Assembly: GCA_012842325.1 (NCBI GenBank)
Contig: DUTA01000099.1
Location: forward strand, 1-20,730
Length of the DNA stretch: 20,730 nucleotides
Direction of reading: 5' to 3'
Source: Bacillota bacterium
GTDB lineage: Bacteria; Bacillota; DTU030
Shown here piece after piece: positions 1-7,309 of the stretch (position 1 is its first letter; every line of letters starts with the position of its first letter). A model generated the notes under the pieces. It did no database searches, had not been told where the DNA came from, and worked only from the letters and a program-made list of their open reading frames with translations. The translations under genes and the position numbers were made by a program.

Positions 1-618
1 GCCCGCCGCGGCCGCCTGCACCAGGCCGGTGGCAAATTCCCTATCGGTCTCCCAGTTGGGAGAGAAGCTCTGGGCGTCATTGCGCTGGATAATAAAAAGG
101 GCAACGGCCCGGTATCCCTCCTGCCGCGCCCGGGCCAGTTCGGCCAGGTGCCTGGCGCCCCGGCTGGTGGGGGCATCGGGGAAAAGGGCCTTCCCCTCCC
201 GCACCAGGGTCACCGATTTCACTTCCAGAAAACAGGTTTCCCCGCCATTTTGAATGCGAAAATCCATCCGGCTGGAGCCGAAATTCACCTCCCGCTCCAC
301 CTCCACCCTTCCCGGGAAAAAGGGAAAAGCTCCCTCCTGCAGAGACCGGTACACCAGCTGGTTGGGCAGGCGGGCATCTACGGAAACCAGGACTCCATCT
401 TTTTGGGCAAGGATCAAATCATAGGGGGTTTTGCGCTTGCCTCCCTCCCTGGCCAGGACAAAGACCCCGGCCCCCGGATACAGGAGTTCCGCCATCCGGC
501 CGGAGCTGGGGACATGGGCCAGGACCTCCCGGCCCTCCACCAGGACCCGGGCCACAAACCGGTTTATCCTCCGGACAAAGCAGCCGGCCCGGGGGGTTCC
601 GCCATATTTTATCTGCAC
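1..618 (-). CDS. sfsA: SfsA family protein (partial, 3' end beyond the left edge)
   Basis: The 206 codons present match the SfsA (sugar fermentation stimulation) family. I see the N-terminal nucleic-acid-binding-like part with a VPSSGRMAELLYPG segment. The nuclease-like part follows, with SSRMDFRI, FLEVKSVTLV, ALFPDAPTSRGARHL and FIIQRNDAQSFSPN. The family is normally about 230 residues, so only some 25 C-terminal residues are missing beyond base 1. The start is GTG at 618, the only start codon between an upstream in-frame stop and the conserved region; AGGAAGG lies 5-6 nt before it. It is the last visible gene of a minus-strand run, 74 nt after the DUF2284 gene. SfsA proteins were linked to maltose use and DNA binding in E. 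coli; their biochemical role in Firmicutes is unclear. Identification is firm, function is not. Confidence 0.93.
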   Translation of the reverse strand, partial: MQIKYGGTPRAGCFVRRINRFVARVLVEGREVLAHVPSSGRMAELLYPGAGVFVLAREGGKRKTPYDLILAQKDGVLVSVDARLPNQLVYRSLQEGAFPFFPGRVEVEREVNFGSSRMDFRIQNGGETCFLEVKSVTLVREGKALFPDAPTSRGARHLAELARARQEGYRAVALFIIQRNDAQSFSPNWETDREFATGLVQAAAAG

Positions 619-692
619 GACAACCTTCCTTTCTTCCCTTCCTTACAGACCCTGGATAGTAATTACCTGGGGGAGTTGGGTATAATTGCCAT

Positions 693-1265
693 TCAGTCAA
701 GGAGGATAAGACCCGTCCAGACAACCTCCCGGCCCAGGGGAAAGGGAGCGATACCCAGGCCTGCTTTGGCCGCAGTGGCGGCCACATTTACGCCCATGGC
801 CTCCATGGAGGGGCGGGCCCGGAAGGGATGGCGGCAGGGTTCCCTGCTTCCCTGACCCACACACTCCTCACAGAGGCGGCAGCTCCCGCCGATGAAGCCG
901 GCAGCCAGCAAAAAGCCCATGCCCTGGAGCCGGCGTTCCAGGCTGTTGACCACTCGATGGAGTTTGTCGGCATAACTGTAAACCAGATCTTTTTCCGGCC
1001 CTTCCCCCTTTTCCGAAGTCGCCCCCAGGACCTGAAGGAGCAGGGCCCACTGGTAAAGCCTGGCAATGCGCCGGAATTCTTCGACGCCGGGCAGGTTGGG
1101 GGGACACATCAGATTCCGGCCATAATTGGGACACAGGGGAACCAGGCACTTCAGCCGCACCCGCTCATCAATTACAATGTCCCGGGCCGGCAGCACCCGG
1201 GCCCGGTCGGCGCCCTCCTGCCGGGCCGCCTCCTCCACTTGCCGCAAGCTAAAGCTGTTGACCAT
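693..1265 (-). CDS. DUF2284 putative metal-binding protein
   Basis: This 190-residue cytoplasmic protein matches the DUF2284 family of predicted metal-binding proteins. Two cysteine groups are visible: C40, C45 and C54 in KCLVPLCPNYGRNLMCPP, and C129, C132, C135 and C144 in GGSCRLCEECVGQGSREPC. These could hold an iron-sulfur cluster or zinc; that is inference. No membrane segment is apparent. The ATG at 1265 has GGGGG 7-8 nt upstream. The gene lies 25 nt after the DUF503 gene, so both are probably on one transcript. DUF2284 genes are common in anaerobes and methanogens, but I know of no established reaction. Confidence 0.88.
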   Translation of the reverse strand: MVNSFSLRQVEEAARQEGADRARVLPARDIVIDERVRLKCLVPLCPNYGRNLMCPPNLPGVEEFRRIARLYQWALLLQVLGATSEKGEGPEKDLVYSYADKLHRVVNSLERRLQGMGFLLAAGFIGGSCRLCEECVGQGSREPCRHPFRARPSMEAMGVNVAATAAKAGLGIAPFPLGREVVWTGLILLD

Positions 1266-1290
1266 TCCTCTGCCCCCTTTGCCAAGTTTT

Positions 1291-1572
1291 CTAAATAACC
1301 TGCACCCAAAAATCGGCTACCTGGACATCGGGCTGCCGTTCCAGGAATTTGATAACCGCCTGGAGGCTCCGGTGGGCATGACCGCTGTCGTTGCTCACCC
1401 AGGCCAGCCCCAGGGTGGCCTGCCGCCACCGGTCCAGATTCCCCACCTCGGCTACGGAAACGTTGAAGCGGGCCCGGGTCCGCTCCAGCAAACCTTTAAT
1501 CACCCGCCTTTTGTCCTTTAGGGAATTGACGCCCGGAACATACAGCTCTACCGTAGCCGTCCCTATAACCAC
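1291..1572 (-). CDS. DUF503 domain protein
   Basis: This 93-residue protein matches the DUF503 family. The sequence opens VVIGTATVELYVPGVNSLKD, continues with KRRVIKGLLERTRARFNVSV, and then has the typical HRSLQAVIKFLE helix near the C terminus. The frame stays open further upstream, but the family starts at this point. I chose GTG at 1572, which has AGGTGA about 8 nt before it. DUF503 is a small alpha/beta protein often found near ribosome-maturation genes; here it sits between DUF92 (34 nt upstream) and DUF2284 (25 nt downstream). Its function is not known to me. Confidence 0.88.
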   Translation of the reverse strand: MVIGTATVELYVPGVNSLKDKRRVIKGLLERTRARFNVSVAEVGNLDRWRQATLGLAWVSNDSGHAHRSLQAVIKFLERQPDVQVADFWVQVI

Positions 1573-1606
1573 CTGCCCTTCACCTCGCCAACGGTATATT
1601 TCCCCC

Positions 1607-2410
1607 TCAGGCCAGGTAGAGGAGGGCCACCAGCCCGCCCACTCCCGAAGCCAGGAGATTGACCAGATCATTGTTGAGCCAGCGGTATCCCCGCAGATAC
1701 TCGGTTTCCCGCCCGCAGTGTTCCCTTTTCTCCGTCTCGGTACCACAGACGGGGCAACGGAAAATGACCTGGCAGGACGCTCCCAGGAGGCTGTCGGTAA
1801 AACAACCGGCCAGCCCCCCCACCAGGGCCGCCATCAGGGTCCTGCCCATGGGAAGGTAAGTGGCCCCGGAAAGCCGGAGCCCTATATGGGCCACCAGGCC
1901 CACCAGGAGAGCCCCCAGGACGGCAGCACCGGTACCGAGGAGGGAAACCCCGCCGCTGGTTCCCGGCGGCACTTCCTGCCAGGACAGCACCGAGCGGGGC
2001 TTTTCTTTGCTCAGGACACCGATCTCGGTGGCCCAGGTGTCGGCGCTGACAGTGGCCATTACCCCCAGAAACATGGCAAAGGCCGCCCCCGGGGAAAGGA
2101 CGGTGCGGGACAGGACCGCCAGGAGGCTGCCCAGGCCTCCGTTGGCCAGAGCCTGGCCAAAATCCCGCCGCCCGGTCTTGGCAAAATTGGCCTCCACCTC
2201 GCCCTTCCGTTCCTTTTTATAGTGGGAGAGGGCACTGCCGGAAATAAAAAAAGCCATCAGCATACAGTACCAGAGGAGGCCACCAAAACCCATGATCAGG
2301 GTGCCCACCAGGACTGCACCCCAGAAGCCGCTTTCCGACAGGGAGCCCTTGCGGTAAGCAACTCCTGCCACCAGGGCACTGGTCCCCAGCCCCCAGAAAA
2401 GCATGTGCAT
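1607..2410 (-). CDS. DUF92 integral membrane protein, VTE6 (phytyl-phosphate kinase)-like
   Basis: A hydrophobic protein of 267 residues with about six membrane segments, matching DUF92. Diagnostic features are the SADTWATEIGVLSKEKPR segment, then VPPGTSGGVSLLG. Near the C terminus come the CPVCGTETEKREHCG cysteine/histidine patch and WLNNDLVN. Plant and cyanobacterial VTE6, which phosphorylates phytyl phosphate to phytyl diphosphate, belongs to DUF92. The start is ATG at 2410, with AAGGGGA 7 nt upstream; a GTG at 2428 is also in frame but lacks a clear ribosome site. It follows the phytol-kinase-like gene by 27 nt. Kinase activity and a polyprenyl substrate are inferred from family and neighbour; the true substrate could be another isoprenyl phosphate. 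Confidence 0.87.
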   Translation of the reverse strand: MHMLFWGLGTSALVAGVAYRKGSLSESGFWGAVLVGTLIMGFGGLLWYCMLMAFFISGSALSHYKKERKGEVEANFAKTGRRDFGQALANGGLGSLLAVLSRTVLSPGAAFAMFLGVMATVSADTWATEIGVLSKEKPRSVLSWQEVPPGTSGGVSLLGTGAAVLGALLVGLVAHIGLRLSGATYLPMGRTLMAALVGGLAGCFTDSLLGASCQVIFRCPVCGTETEKREHCGRETEYLRGYRWLNNDLVNLLASGVGGLVALLYLA

Positions 2411-2437
2411 AGCATCTTCCCCTTTCACCGAAAACAG

Positions 2438-3094
2438 TTACAGAATAAAGGCAGCACCAGAGGTAAGGAGGGGCACCAGGATGTTATCAAGGCCGGCCCC
2501 GGAAAGGGCTTCCACCCCGGCGGCCACCCCGGCCAGCAGAATGGCCTGCAGGACGGCAGTGGCAAAAGGGAGGGGAGAAAAGGCATTTAAAAACAGGGCG
2601 ATGGCCAGGAAAGAAAAGAAGAACATGGCCAGGGATCCCTCAATGCTTTTCCTGTTCCCAAAAACACTGTAAACCCGCCGCCCCCAATTCTGGCCCACAA
2701 TGGCGGCAAATCCGTCTCCCCAGGTCATGGCCATAATACCTACTCCCCCCAGGTAGGGAGCCGTATCCCAGGTCAACCACACCAGAATGCTCAAGGAAAT
2801 GGGAAAATACACGGTGCCCAAATTGCCCCTTTCCGGCAACTCCATGGCTTTAAAGATCTTCCACCGGTAGGAAGCATAGTTGAGAACAATAAAGGTAAGA
2901 GGGGGAATAAGGGCAAAAACCTTGTTGGTGAAAAAAAGAAGTGCCAGGATGTACCAGTTACCCACCCCAATGTGGACAAATTTCCTGGTAAACTCCGGGG
3001 AAAGCCGCCAGACCTTCCGGATTCCTTCCCCCAGGAGCAGGATGCCGAAAACAAAACCATAGGAGGCCAGGAGCCCCAGTACATTACTGTCCAT
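2438..3094 (-). CDS. Phytol/dolichol kinase-like membrane protein (VTE5/SEC59 type)
   Basis: A 218-residue multi-pass membrane protein. It has the features of the CTP-dependent isoprenol kinase and CDP-diacylglycerol-synthase-like superfamily: EFTRKFVHIGVGNW near the N terminus, TWGDGFAAIVGQNWG in the middle, and RKSIEGSLAMF after it. This order matches phytol kinase VTE5 and dolichol kinase more closely than CdsA. Expected reaction: isoprenoid alcohol plus CTP to isoprenyl phosphate, at the membrane. The ATG at 3094 is preceded by GGGAG at 9 nt; an in-frame ATG at 3118 is the alternative (8 residues longer). It heads the DUF92-DUF503-DUF2284-sfsA run and lies just after the queG terminator. 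Family assignment is good; substrate is unproven. Confidence 0.85.
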   Translation of the reverse strand: MDSNVLGLLASYGFVFGILLLGEGIRKVWRLSPEFTRKFVHIGVGNWYILALLFFTNKVFALIPPLTFIVLNYASYRWKIFKAMELPERGNLGTVYFPISLSILVWLTWDTAPYLGGVGIMAMTWGDGFAAIVGQNWGRRVYSVFGNRKSIEGSLAMFFFSFLAIALFLNAFSPLPFATAVLQAILLAGVAAGVEALSGAGLDNILVPLLTSGAAFIL

Positions 3095-3143
3095 ACCATC
3101 ACTCTCCCTTTTTCCCATTACCCGAATACCTTTCTACCACCAC

Positions 3144-3182
3144 AAAAAAAAATCCTCCTTCTCCCGGAGAGCTTGGAGGATC
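3144..3182 (-). terminator. Rho-independent terminator after queG
   Basis: Read on the minus strand, ATCCTCC (3181-3175) pairs with GGAGGAT (3058-3052 offset by 100, i.e. 3158-3152). A smaller CTC/GAG stem lies inside, and a run of T (opposite the A-run at 3144-3152) follows immediately. It begins 26 nt past the queG stop, the expected place for the end of the nth-queG transcript. Confidence 0.85.
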
Positions 3183-3207
3183 TTTTACCCAGGACAACCG
3201 CAATCCT

Positions 3208-4311
3208 CTAAGCAGTTCCCGCCAGGGCCAGGCGGATTTCCCCCTGCACCTGGCTATCCCCTTCCCCCGTTAGGGCCCTTTCCAGTGCCCTCCGGGCCCG
3301 TTTATCCTCCAGCCGCCCCAGGGCCCAGGCGGCATGCCCCCTGATCACAGGCCGGGGATCCTGGAGGCAGTCTGCCAGCACCGGATATAGATCGGAAACC
3401 CCGAGATTCCCCGCGGCCACCAGGGCGTTGCGCTGGAGGACCGTCCGCCCCCGCCAGCCGGCGGCACTGGCACCGAAAACTCCCATAAACTCCCGGTTGT
3501 TCATGGCCAGGAGCTCGGCCAGCCGGGGCCGGTGTTCCTGCCCCCGGGGGAAAAAGGCCGGCTCGGCCGTCGCGGGAGCATGGTCATTGCGGGGGCACAC
3601 CTTCTGGCAGGTATCGCAGCCGTAGAGGCGCAGGCCCAGGGCTGGCCGCAGCTCCCGGGGAAAGTAACCCTTCCCCTGGGTGAGGCAGGAAAGGCAGCGG
3701 CCGGGGTCCAGTACCCCGGGAGCCACCAGGGCGCCGGTGGGGCAGGCCCGCAGGCAGAGGTCGCAGGCCCCGCAGTCCTCCTGCTGGGGCGGAGTGGGAG
3801 GAAGATCGACAGTGGTTAATATCTCCCCCAGGACCACCCAGGAGCCCAGGCAGGTCAGCAGCAGGGTATTCTTGCCAAACCAGCCCAGGCCGGCCCGCCT
3901 GGCCACCTCCTTGTCCAGCAGGGGGCCGGTGTCAACAAAGGAAAGATTTCGGGAACCGGGTACCTCCCGCCGCAAAAAGTCCTGGAGCAGGGCGAGTTTT
4001 TCTCCGACTACCCGGTGGTAATCTTCGCCCCAGGCGATCCGGGCCAGCTTCCCCCGGTGCCCCGCTGACGGGGGAAGCTGGCCCTGGTAGTAGAGTAAAC
4101 CCACAGCAATTATGCTCCTGGCCCCGGGGAGACTGAGGGCAGGGTCACAGGCCCGGTCCAGGTCCCGGGGGGCAAAGGGGGCAGACAGGCCCCGCCGGCC
4201 CCGGTCCGCCAAAACCTGCCGCGCAGCGGGAAAAGGTTCGGCGCTGGTGACCCCGATGAGGTCAATACCTATCTCCCGGGCATAACAAAAAAGGTCCTCT
4301 ACCAGCCTCAT
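3208..4311 (-). CDS. queG: Epoxyqueuosine reductase QueG
   Basis: This 367-residue cobalamin-dependent enzyme reduces epoxyqueuosine to queuosine in tRNA (Asn, Asp, His, Tyr). The N-terminal part has FVDTGPLLDKEVARRAGLGW and FGKNTLLL, typical of the cobalamin-binding reductase domain including the conserved aspartate. Two [4Fe-4S] clusters are supported by CGACDLCLRACPTG, CLSC and YGCDTCQKVCPRN. The C terminus holds a HEAT-like repeat (IRGHAAWALGRLEDKRARRAL), as usual in QueG. The frame is open far upstream, but that stretch overlaps nth in another frame and is not family-like. The ATG at 4311 overlaps the nth stop as ATGA, suggesting translational coupling. The cobalamin need fits the presence of cobO in this window. 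Confidence 0.95.
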   Translation of the reverse strand: MRLVEDLFCYAREIGIDLIGVTSAEPFPAARQVLADRGRRGLSAPFAPRDLDRACDPALSLPGARSIIAVGLLYYQGQLPPSAGHRGKLARIAWGEDYHRVVGEKLALLQDFLRREVPGSRNLSFVDTGPLLDKEVARRAGLGWFGKNTLLLTCLGSWVVLGEILTTVDLPPTPPQQEDCGACDLCLRACPTGALVAPGVLDPGRCLSCLTQGKGYFPRELRPALGLRLYGCDTCQKVCPRNDHAPATAEPAFFPRGQEHRPRLAELLAMNNREFMGVFGASAAGWRGRTVLQRNALVAAGNLGVSDLYPVLADCLQDPRPVIRGHAAWALGRLEDKRARRALERALTGEGDSQVQGEIRLALAGTA

Positions 4312-4937
4312 GCCCCTTCTCCTCCTGTCGGGCAGTATTCCTGCAAGGAACATTCCCCACAGCGGGGCCTCTGGGCCCGGCAGACCCGGCGGCCGTGCCA
4401 GATGAGCCACAGGTGGGCCTGGGACCATTGGGAACGGGGGATAACCTGCTGCAGTTCCCGCTCCGTGGCCAGGGGGGTCTTGCCCCGGGCCAGTCCCAGC
4501 CGGTGGCTGACCCGGAAAACATGGGTATCGACGGCCAGGGCAGGCTGCCCGAAGGCCTGGCTGAGGATGACGTTGGCCGATTTTCGCCCCACTCCCGGCA
4601 GGGACATCAGTTCCTCCCGGGTGGAGGGCACCTGCCCCCCGTATTTTTCCACCAAAATTGCGCAGGCCTCCTTGATATTCTTGGCCTTGTTCCGGAAGAG
4701 GCCGCACTCCCGGATCTCCTCTTCCAATTGAGGCTGCTCCAGGGCGGCGAAATCCTCCGGGGTCCTGTATTTGGCAAACAGCCGGGCCGTCACCTGGTTT
4801 ACCCGCACGTCGGTACACTGGGCCGAGAGAATCACGGCAATGAGGAGCTGGAAGGGGTTTGTAAAGGACAGTCCCGGTTTCAGGTGCCCGTATTCCTTTT
4901 CCAGGATGGCAAGGATAGTTCTTGTTCTCTGGTCCAT
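4308..4937 (-). CDS. nth: Endonuclease III (DNA glycosylase/AP lyase)
   Basis: This 209-residue base-excision repair enzyme removes oxidised pyrimidines and cleaves the resulting AP site. Visible features are SAQCTDVRVN, the helix-hairpin-helix LPGVGRKSANVIL with the catalytic lysine, and VDTHVFRVSHRLGL with the catalytic aspartate. The C-terminal [4Fe-4S] loop has the usual C-x6-C-x2-C-x5-C spacing (CRAQRPRCGECSLQEYC). Length is normal for the family. ATG at 4937 is favoured because GGAG lies 9 nt upstream; a GTG at 4946 would add three residues but has a poorly placed ribosome site. It overlaps queG by 4 nt. Confidence 0.96.
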   Translation of the reverse strand: MDQRTRTILAILEKEYGHLKPGLSFTNPFQLLIAVILSAQCTDVRVNQVTARLFAKYRTPEDFAALEQPQLEEEIRECGLFRNKAKNIKEACAILVEKYGGQVPSTREELMSLPGVGRKSANVILSQAFGQPALAVDTHVFRVSHRLGLARGKTPLATERELQQVIPRSQWSQAHLWLIWHGRRVCRAQRPRCGECSLQEYCPTGGEGA

Positions 4938-5000
4938 CCAATTCACTCCAGTCCATCTATATCCCTGGTTTCTGCAGCAAACTTTCCACTATATATTATA

Positions 5001-5034
5001 ATAAATGGCCCAACCGAAAGGCCAGGCCATTTAT
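5001..5034 (-). terminator. Inverted repeat, probable terminator after the cyclase-family gene
   Basis: A perfect 10-bp inverted repeat, ATAAATGGCC (5001-5010) and GGCCATTTAT (5025-5034), encloses a 14-nt loop. It lies 43 nt past the stop of the minus-strand hydrolase gene and upstream of nth. On the minus strand it is followed by an AT-rich stretch rather than a clean T-run, so termination is likely but not certain. A TATAAT sequence overlaps its distal end and could serve nth, but I see no good -35 box. Confidence 0.55.
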
Positions 5035-5076
5035 TGGTGGAGTAAGCTCCTTGCTTCTTGATAAAAAAACCCTTTT

Positions 5077-5733
5077 CTACTTGCAGCAGCAATGGTCATC
5101 ATCCCAGATGATGGCAAAGGCCCGGGTAAAGCCGCCGTCAGCCTTGTCGATCAGCACCGGCGGGGCTGCGAAAAATACCCGCGGCACATCGATGGCCGTG
5201 AGGTTGGCCAGGTTTTCTATTATGATAATATTGTTTTCCATGAGGATGTGATGGACGGGGGAGGTGGTGCTGTCCACCCGGTCGGGAGAAATAAAATCCA
5301 TCCCCACTGCCTTTACCTTCAGCTCCGCCAGTTTGGCTGCCAGCTCTTCCGACAGATAGGGCGCATCCTCCACATAGGCCGGATCCTCCCAGTACTTGCA
5401 GTAGCCGGTCCGGATCAGGACAATATCCCCTTCCTTGATGTCGTGCCCTTCCAGGACTTCAGCCCCGATCTCTTTGTTCTCAGCGACACAGGCATCGACG
5501 ATTACAGCTTCGCCAATAAAGGTATCGATGGGGAATGCTTCCATGGTGGGGGCACCGGGTACACAGTGGGCCGGGGCATCACAGTGGGTGCCCGTATGGA
5601 CGATGGCATGGAAATCCGTTATCCGAAAGCCACCATCCTCGATCTGGGCAATCTGCTTCACCTCAAGATCCGGCGTGCCCGGAAACTGGGCCATTCCCCT
5701 TTTGTATGGTTGGGACAGGTCGATGATTCTCAT
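5077..5733 (-). CDS. Cyclase family protein (kynurenine formamidase-like metal hydrolase)
   Basis: This 218-residue protein belongs to the cyclase family (KynB, isatin hydrolase and relatives), which uses a divalent metal, usually zinc or manganese, to hydrolyse amide or ester bonds. The hallmark HTGTHCDAPAH motif gives metal ligands H46, H50, D52 and H56. The C-terminal half has GMDFISPDRVDSTTSPVHHI and ILMENNIIIIENL, typical of the family. The protein ends in an unusual DDDHCCCK tail. The ATG at 5733 has a GGGGGATGA region just upstream. It lies 63 nt after the MATE gene and has its own sigma-H-like promoter candidate. No other tryptophan-degradation gene is adjacent, so the kynurenine substrate should not be assumed. 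Confidence 0.88.
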   Translation of the reverse strand: MRIIDLSQPYKRGMAQFPGTPDLEVKQIAQIEDGGFRITDFHAIVHTGTHCDAPAHCVPGAPTMEAFPIDTFIGEAVIVDACVAENKEIGAEVLEGHDIKEGDIVLIRTGYCKYWEDPAYVEDAPYLSEELAAKLAELKVKAVGMDFISPDRVDSTTSPVHHILMENNIIIIENLANLTAIDVPRVFFAAPPVLIDKADGGFTRAFAIIWDDDHCCCK

Positions 5734-5767
5734 ACTTCATCCCCCCTGGATAGTTATTAGTTCCATA

Positions 5768-5792
5768 ATTCACCCACTGCCGAAAAATTCCT
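5768..5792 (-). promoter_or_regulatory. Sigma-H-like promoter candidate upstream of the cyclase-family gene
   Basis: On the minus strand AGGAATT (5792-5786) is followed after 11 nt by GGTGAAT (5774-5768). This fits the B. subtilis sigma-H consensus RnAGGAwWW-N11/12-RnnGAAT at every defined -35 and -10 position. It ends 35 nt before the ATG and starts after the MATE stop. Assignment rests on consensus matching only. Confidence 0.5.
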
Positions 5793-5796
5793 TCTT

Positions 5797-7191
5797 TTAT
5801 GGCAGACATTCATCAAGGATACCCGATCTGTTGGCCAGCAGACTCTCAGAAGCCAGATCCCGCTCCAGATTCTTCATGGCGAAATAAAAGAATATACCTG
5901 TCAACAGAACAGCGAAGAAATCAGCAAAGGGGGCAGCATAGAGGAGCCCCGTCAGGCCCCAGAAGCGGGGGAAAATGAGGAGGGCCGGGATAAGAAAGAT
6001 CACCTGCCTGGTCAGGGTTAAAAACATGGCCATCAGGGCCCGGCCAATGCATTGAAAATAACTGGAGGCAATAATCTGGAAGCCAACGATGGGCAGGCAG
6101 AGGGTCCAGGTCAGGAGGGCAAAGCTGGTAAACTCCACCAGCTCCGGAGTATTGTTGAAGAGACGGACCAGCTGTTCCGGGAACAACCGGATCACAGCAT
6201 AACCGGCAATCACAATGGCAGTGGCCGCTATGCTGGCCAGCTTGACGGCTGTTTTTACCCTCTCGGGCTTCCTTGCCCCATAATTATAGCCGATAATGGG
6301 CTGTACCCCCTGCCTGATCCCGATCACGGGCATCAGCATTATGGTCATGAGACTGTTGATAATCCCCATTCCCGACACGGCCAGATCGCCGCCGTAGATT
6401 AGAAGACTTTTGTTTAAAATCACATTCAAGAGGCTGTTGGCAAGCTGGAGGGAAAAGCCCGGGATTCCCAGGGAAGTAATGCCCACTACCGCAGGCAGTT
6501 TAAGCTTCAAGTACTTCAGACGCAGTTTATTGGTACTTCTCGGACCAAGAAAGTAACCAACCACCCAGATAGCGGCAACACACTGGGCCATGATGGTGGC
6601 CAGGGCGGCACCGGCCATGCCCATTCCAAAGACAATGATAAAGAGGGCATCCAGAACAGTGTTCAGACCCGCCGCCAGAAACATTGTATACATGGCTATC
6701 TTGGGATTCCCATCGGCCCGGACAAAATTATTCATCCCCATGCCGACTACCTGAAAAACCGCCCCATAGAAAATTATTTCCATGTACTCCCGGGAATAGG
6801 GCAGAACTGCTTCACTGGCCCCAAAGGCTGTCAGCAGGGTGCTCAAAAAGATTTGTCCCAAAATCATAAAAAGGATCCCGGCCAAAATCAAGAGGACAAA
6901 GGAATTGCCCAGGATCTCTTCCGCTTCGGCCGTCTTTCCCTCCCCCAGTCTTATGGAAAAGAGGGTGGCCCCACCTACCCCAAAGAGAAGGCCCATGGCC
7001 ATCAGGATAATCATGATGGGAAAACCGATGGTTATCCCGGCTATCCCATTGGGTCCAACATTGTTGCCAATAAAAATCCTATCAACGATATTATATAATG
7101 AATTCACCACCATGCCCACTATGGCCGGTAGTGAAAACCTGAATAGGAGCTTTGCTATCCTTTCTGTTCCCAACTGGGTTACTTCATTCAT
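5797..7191 (-). CDS. MATE family efflux transporter
   Basis: This 464-residue integral membrane protein has about twelve hydrophobic segments arranged as two similar halves, the normal size and layout of MATE (multidrug and toxin extrusion) antiporters. It opens with LLFRFSLPAIVGMVVNSLYN and IVDRIFIGNNVGPNGIAGI, which are typical of the DinF/NorM-like branch. The second half has GIRQGVQPIIGYNYGA, the equivalent segment of the inner repeat. Members export cationic drugs or metabolites in exchange for Na+ or H+. The ATG at 7191 has GGGAGGGG nearby upstream. A strong sigma-A promoter lies 90 nt upstream with a palindrome between promoter and gene. The substrate is unknown; the hydrolase that follows could act on a related compound. 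Confidence 0.93.
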   Translation of the reverse strand: MNEVTQLGTERIAKLLFRFSLPAIVGMVVNSLYNIVDRIFIGNNVGPNGIAGITIGFPIMIILMAMGLLFGVGGATLFSIRLGEGKTAEAEEILGNSFVLLILAGILFMILGQIFLSTLLTAFGASEAVLPYSREYMEIIFYGAVFQVVGMGMNNFVRADGNPKIAMYTMFLAAGLNTVLDALFIIVFGMGMAGAALATIMAQCVAAIWVVGYFLGPRSTNKLRLKYLKLKLPAVVGITSLGIPGFSLQLANSLLNVILNKSLLIYGGDLAVSGMGIINSLMTIMLMPVIGIRQGVQPIIGYNYGARKPERVKTAVKLASIAATAIVIAGYAVIRLFPEQLVRLFNNTPELVEFTSFALLTWTLCLPIVGFQIIASSYFQCIGRALMAMFLTLTRQVIFLIPALLIFPRFWGLTGLLYAAPFADFFAVLLTGIFFYFAMKNLERDLASESLLANRSGILDECLP

Positions 7192-7244
7192 ATAAAACCC
7201 CTCCCGTAGATGAATGCCCCTGCAAGATTAACAACCCTTTCTCG

Positions 7245-7254
7245 GCAGCGCTGC
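7245..7254. promoter_or_regulatory. Palindrome in the MATE 5' leader (possible operator)
   Basis: GCAGCGCTGC is a perfect 10-bp palindrome about 20 nt downstream of the predicted transcription start of the MATE gene and 54 nt before its ATG. The position suits a roadblock-type operator, or a short RNA hairpin. No regulator gene lies next to it, so the role is speculative. Confidence 0.3.
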
Positions 7255-7280
7255 ACCGTCCTGTTGTTATCAGCTATCCC

Positions 7281-7309
7281 ATTATAATTGGCGTAAACCT
7301 GGAAGTCAA
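7281..7309 (-). promoter_or_regulatory. Sigma-A promoter for the MATE gene
   Basis: On the minus strand TTGACT (7309-7304), a 17-nt spacer, and a perfect TATAAT (7286-7281). Transcription should start near 7274, giving a leader of about 83 nt. Confidence 0.82.

Noticed and set aside
148..855. 235-residue plus-strand frame and other long antisense frames (for example 1391-2590)
   Set aside because: They lie opposite clear genes, are rich in Pro, Gly and Arg as expected from GC-rich antisense reading, and show no domain.
1573..1746. Upstream extension of the DUF503 frame
   Set aside because: It overlaps the 3' end of the DUF92 gene, and the DUF503 family begins at the GTG at 1572.
4312..4956. 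Upstream extension of the queG frame, giving a 582-residue reading
   Set aside because: It overlaps the well-supported nth gene in another frame, is low in family resemblance, and ATG at 4311 with the ATGA overlap begins the QueG family sequence.
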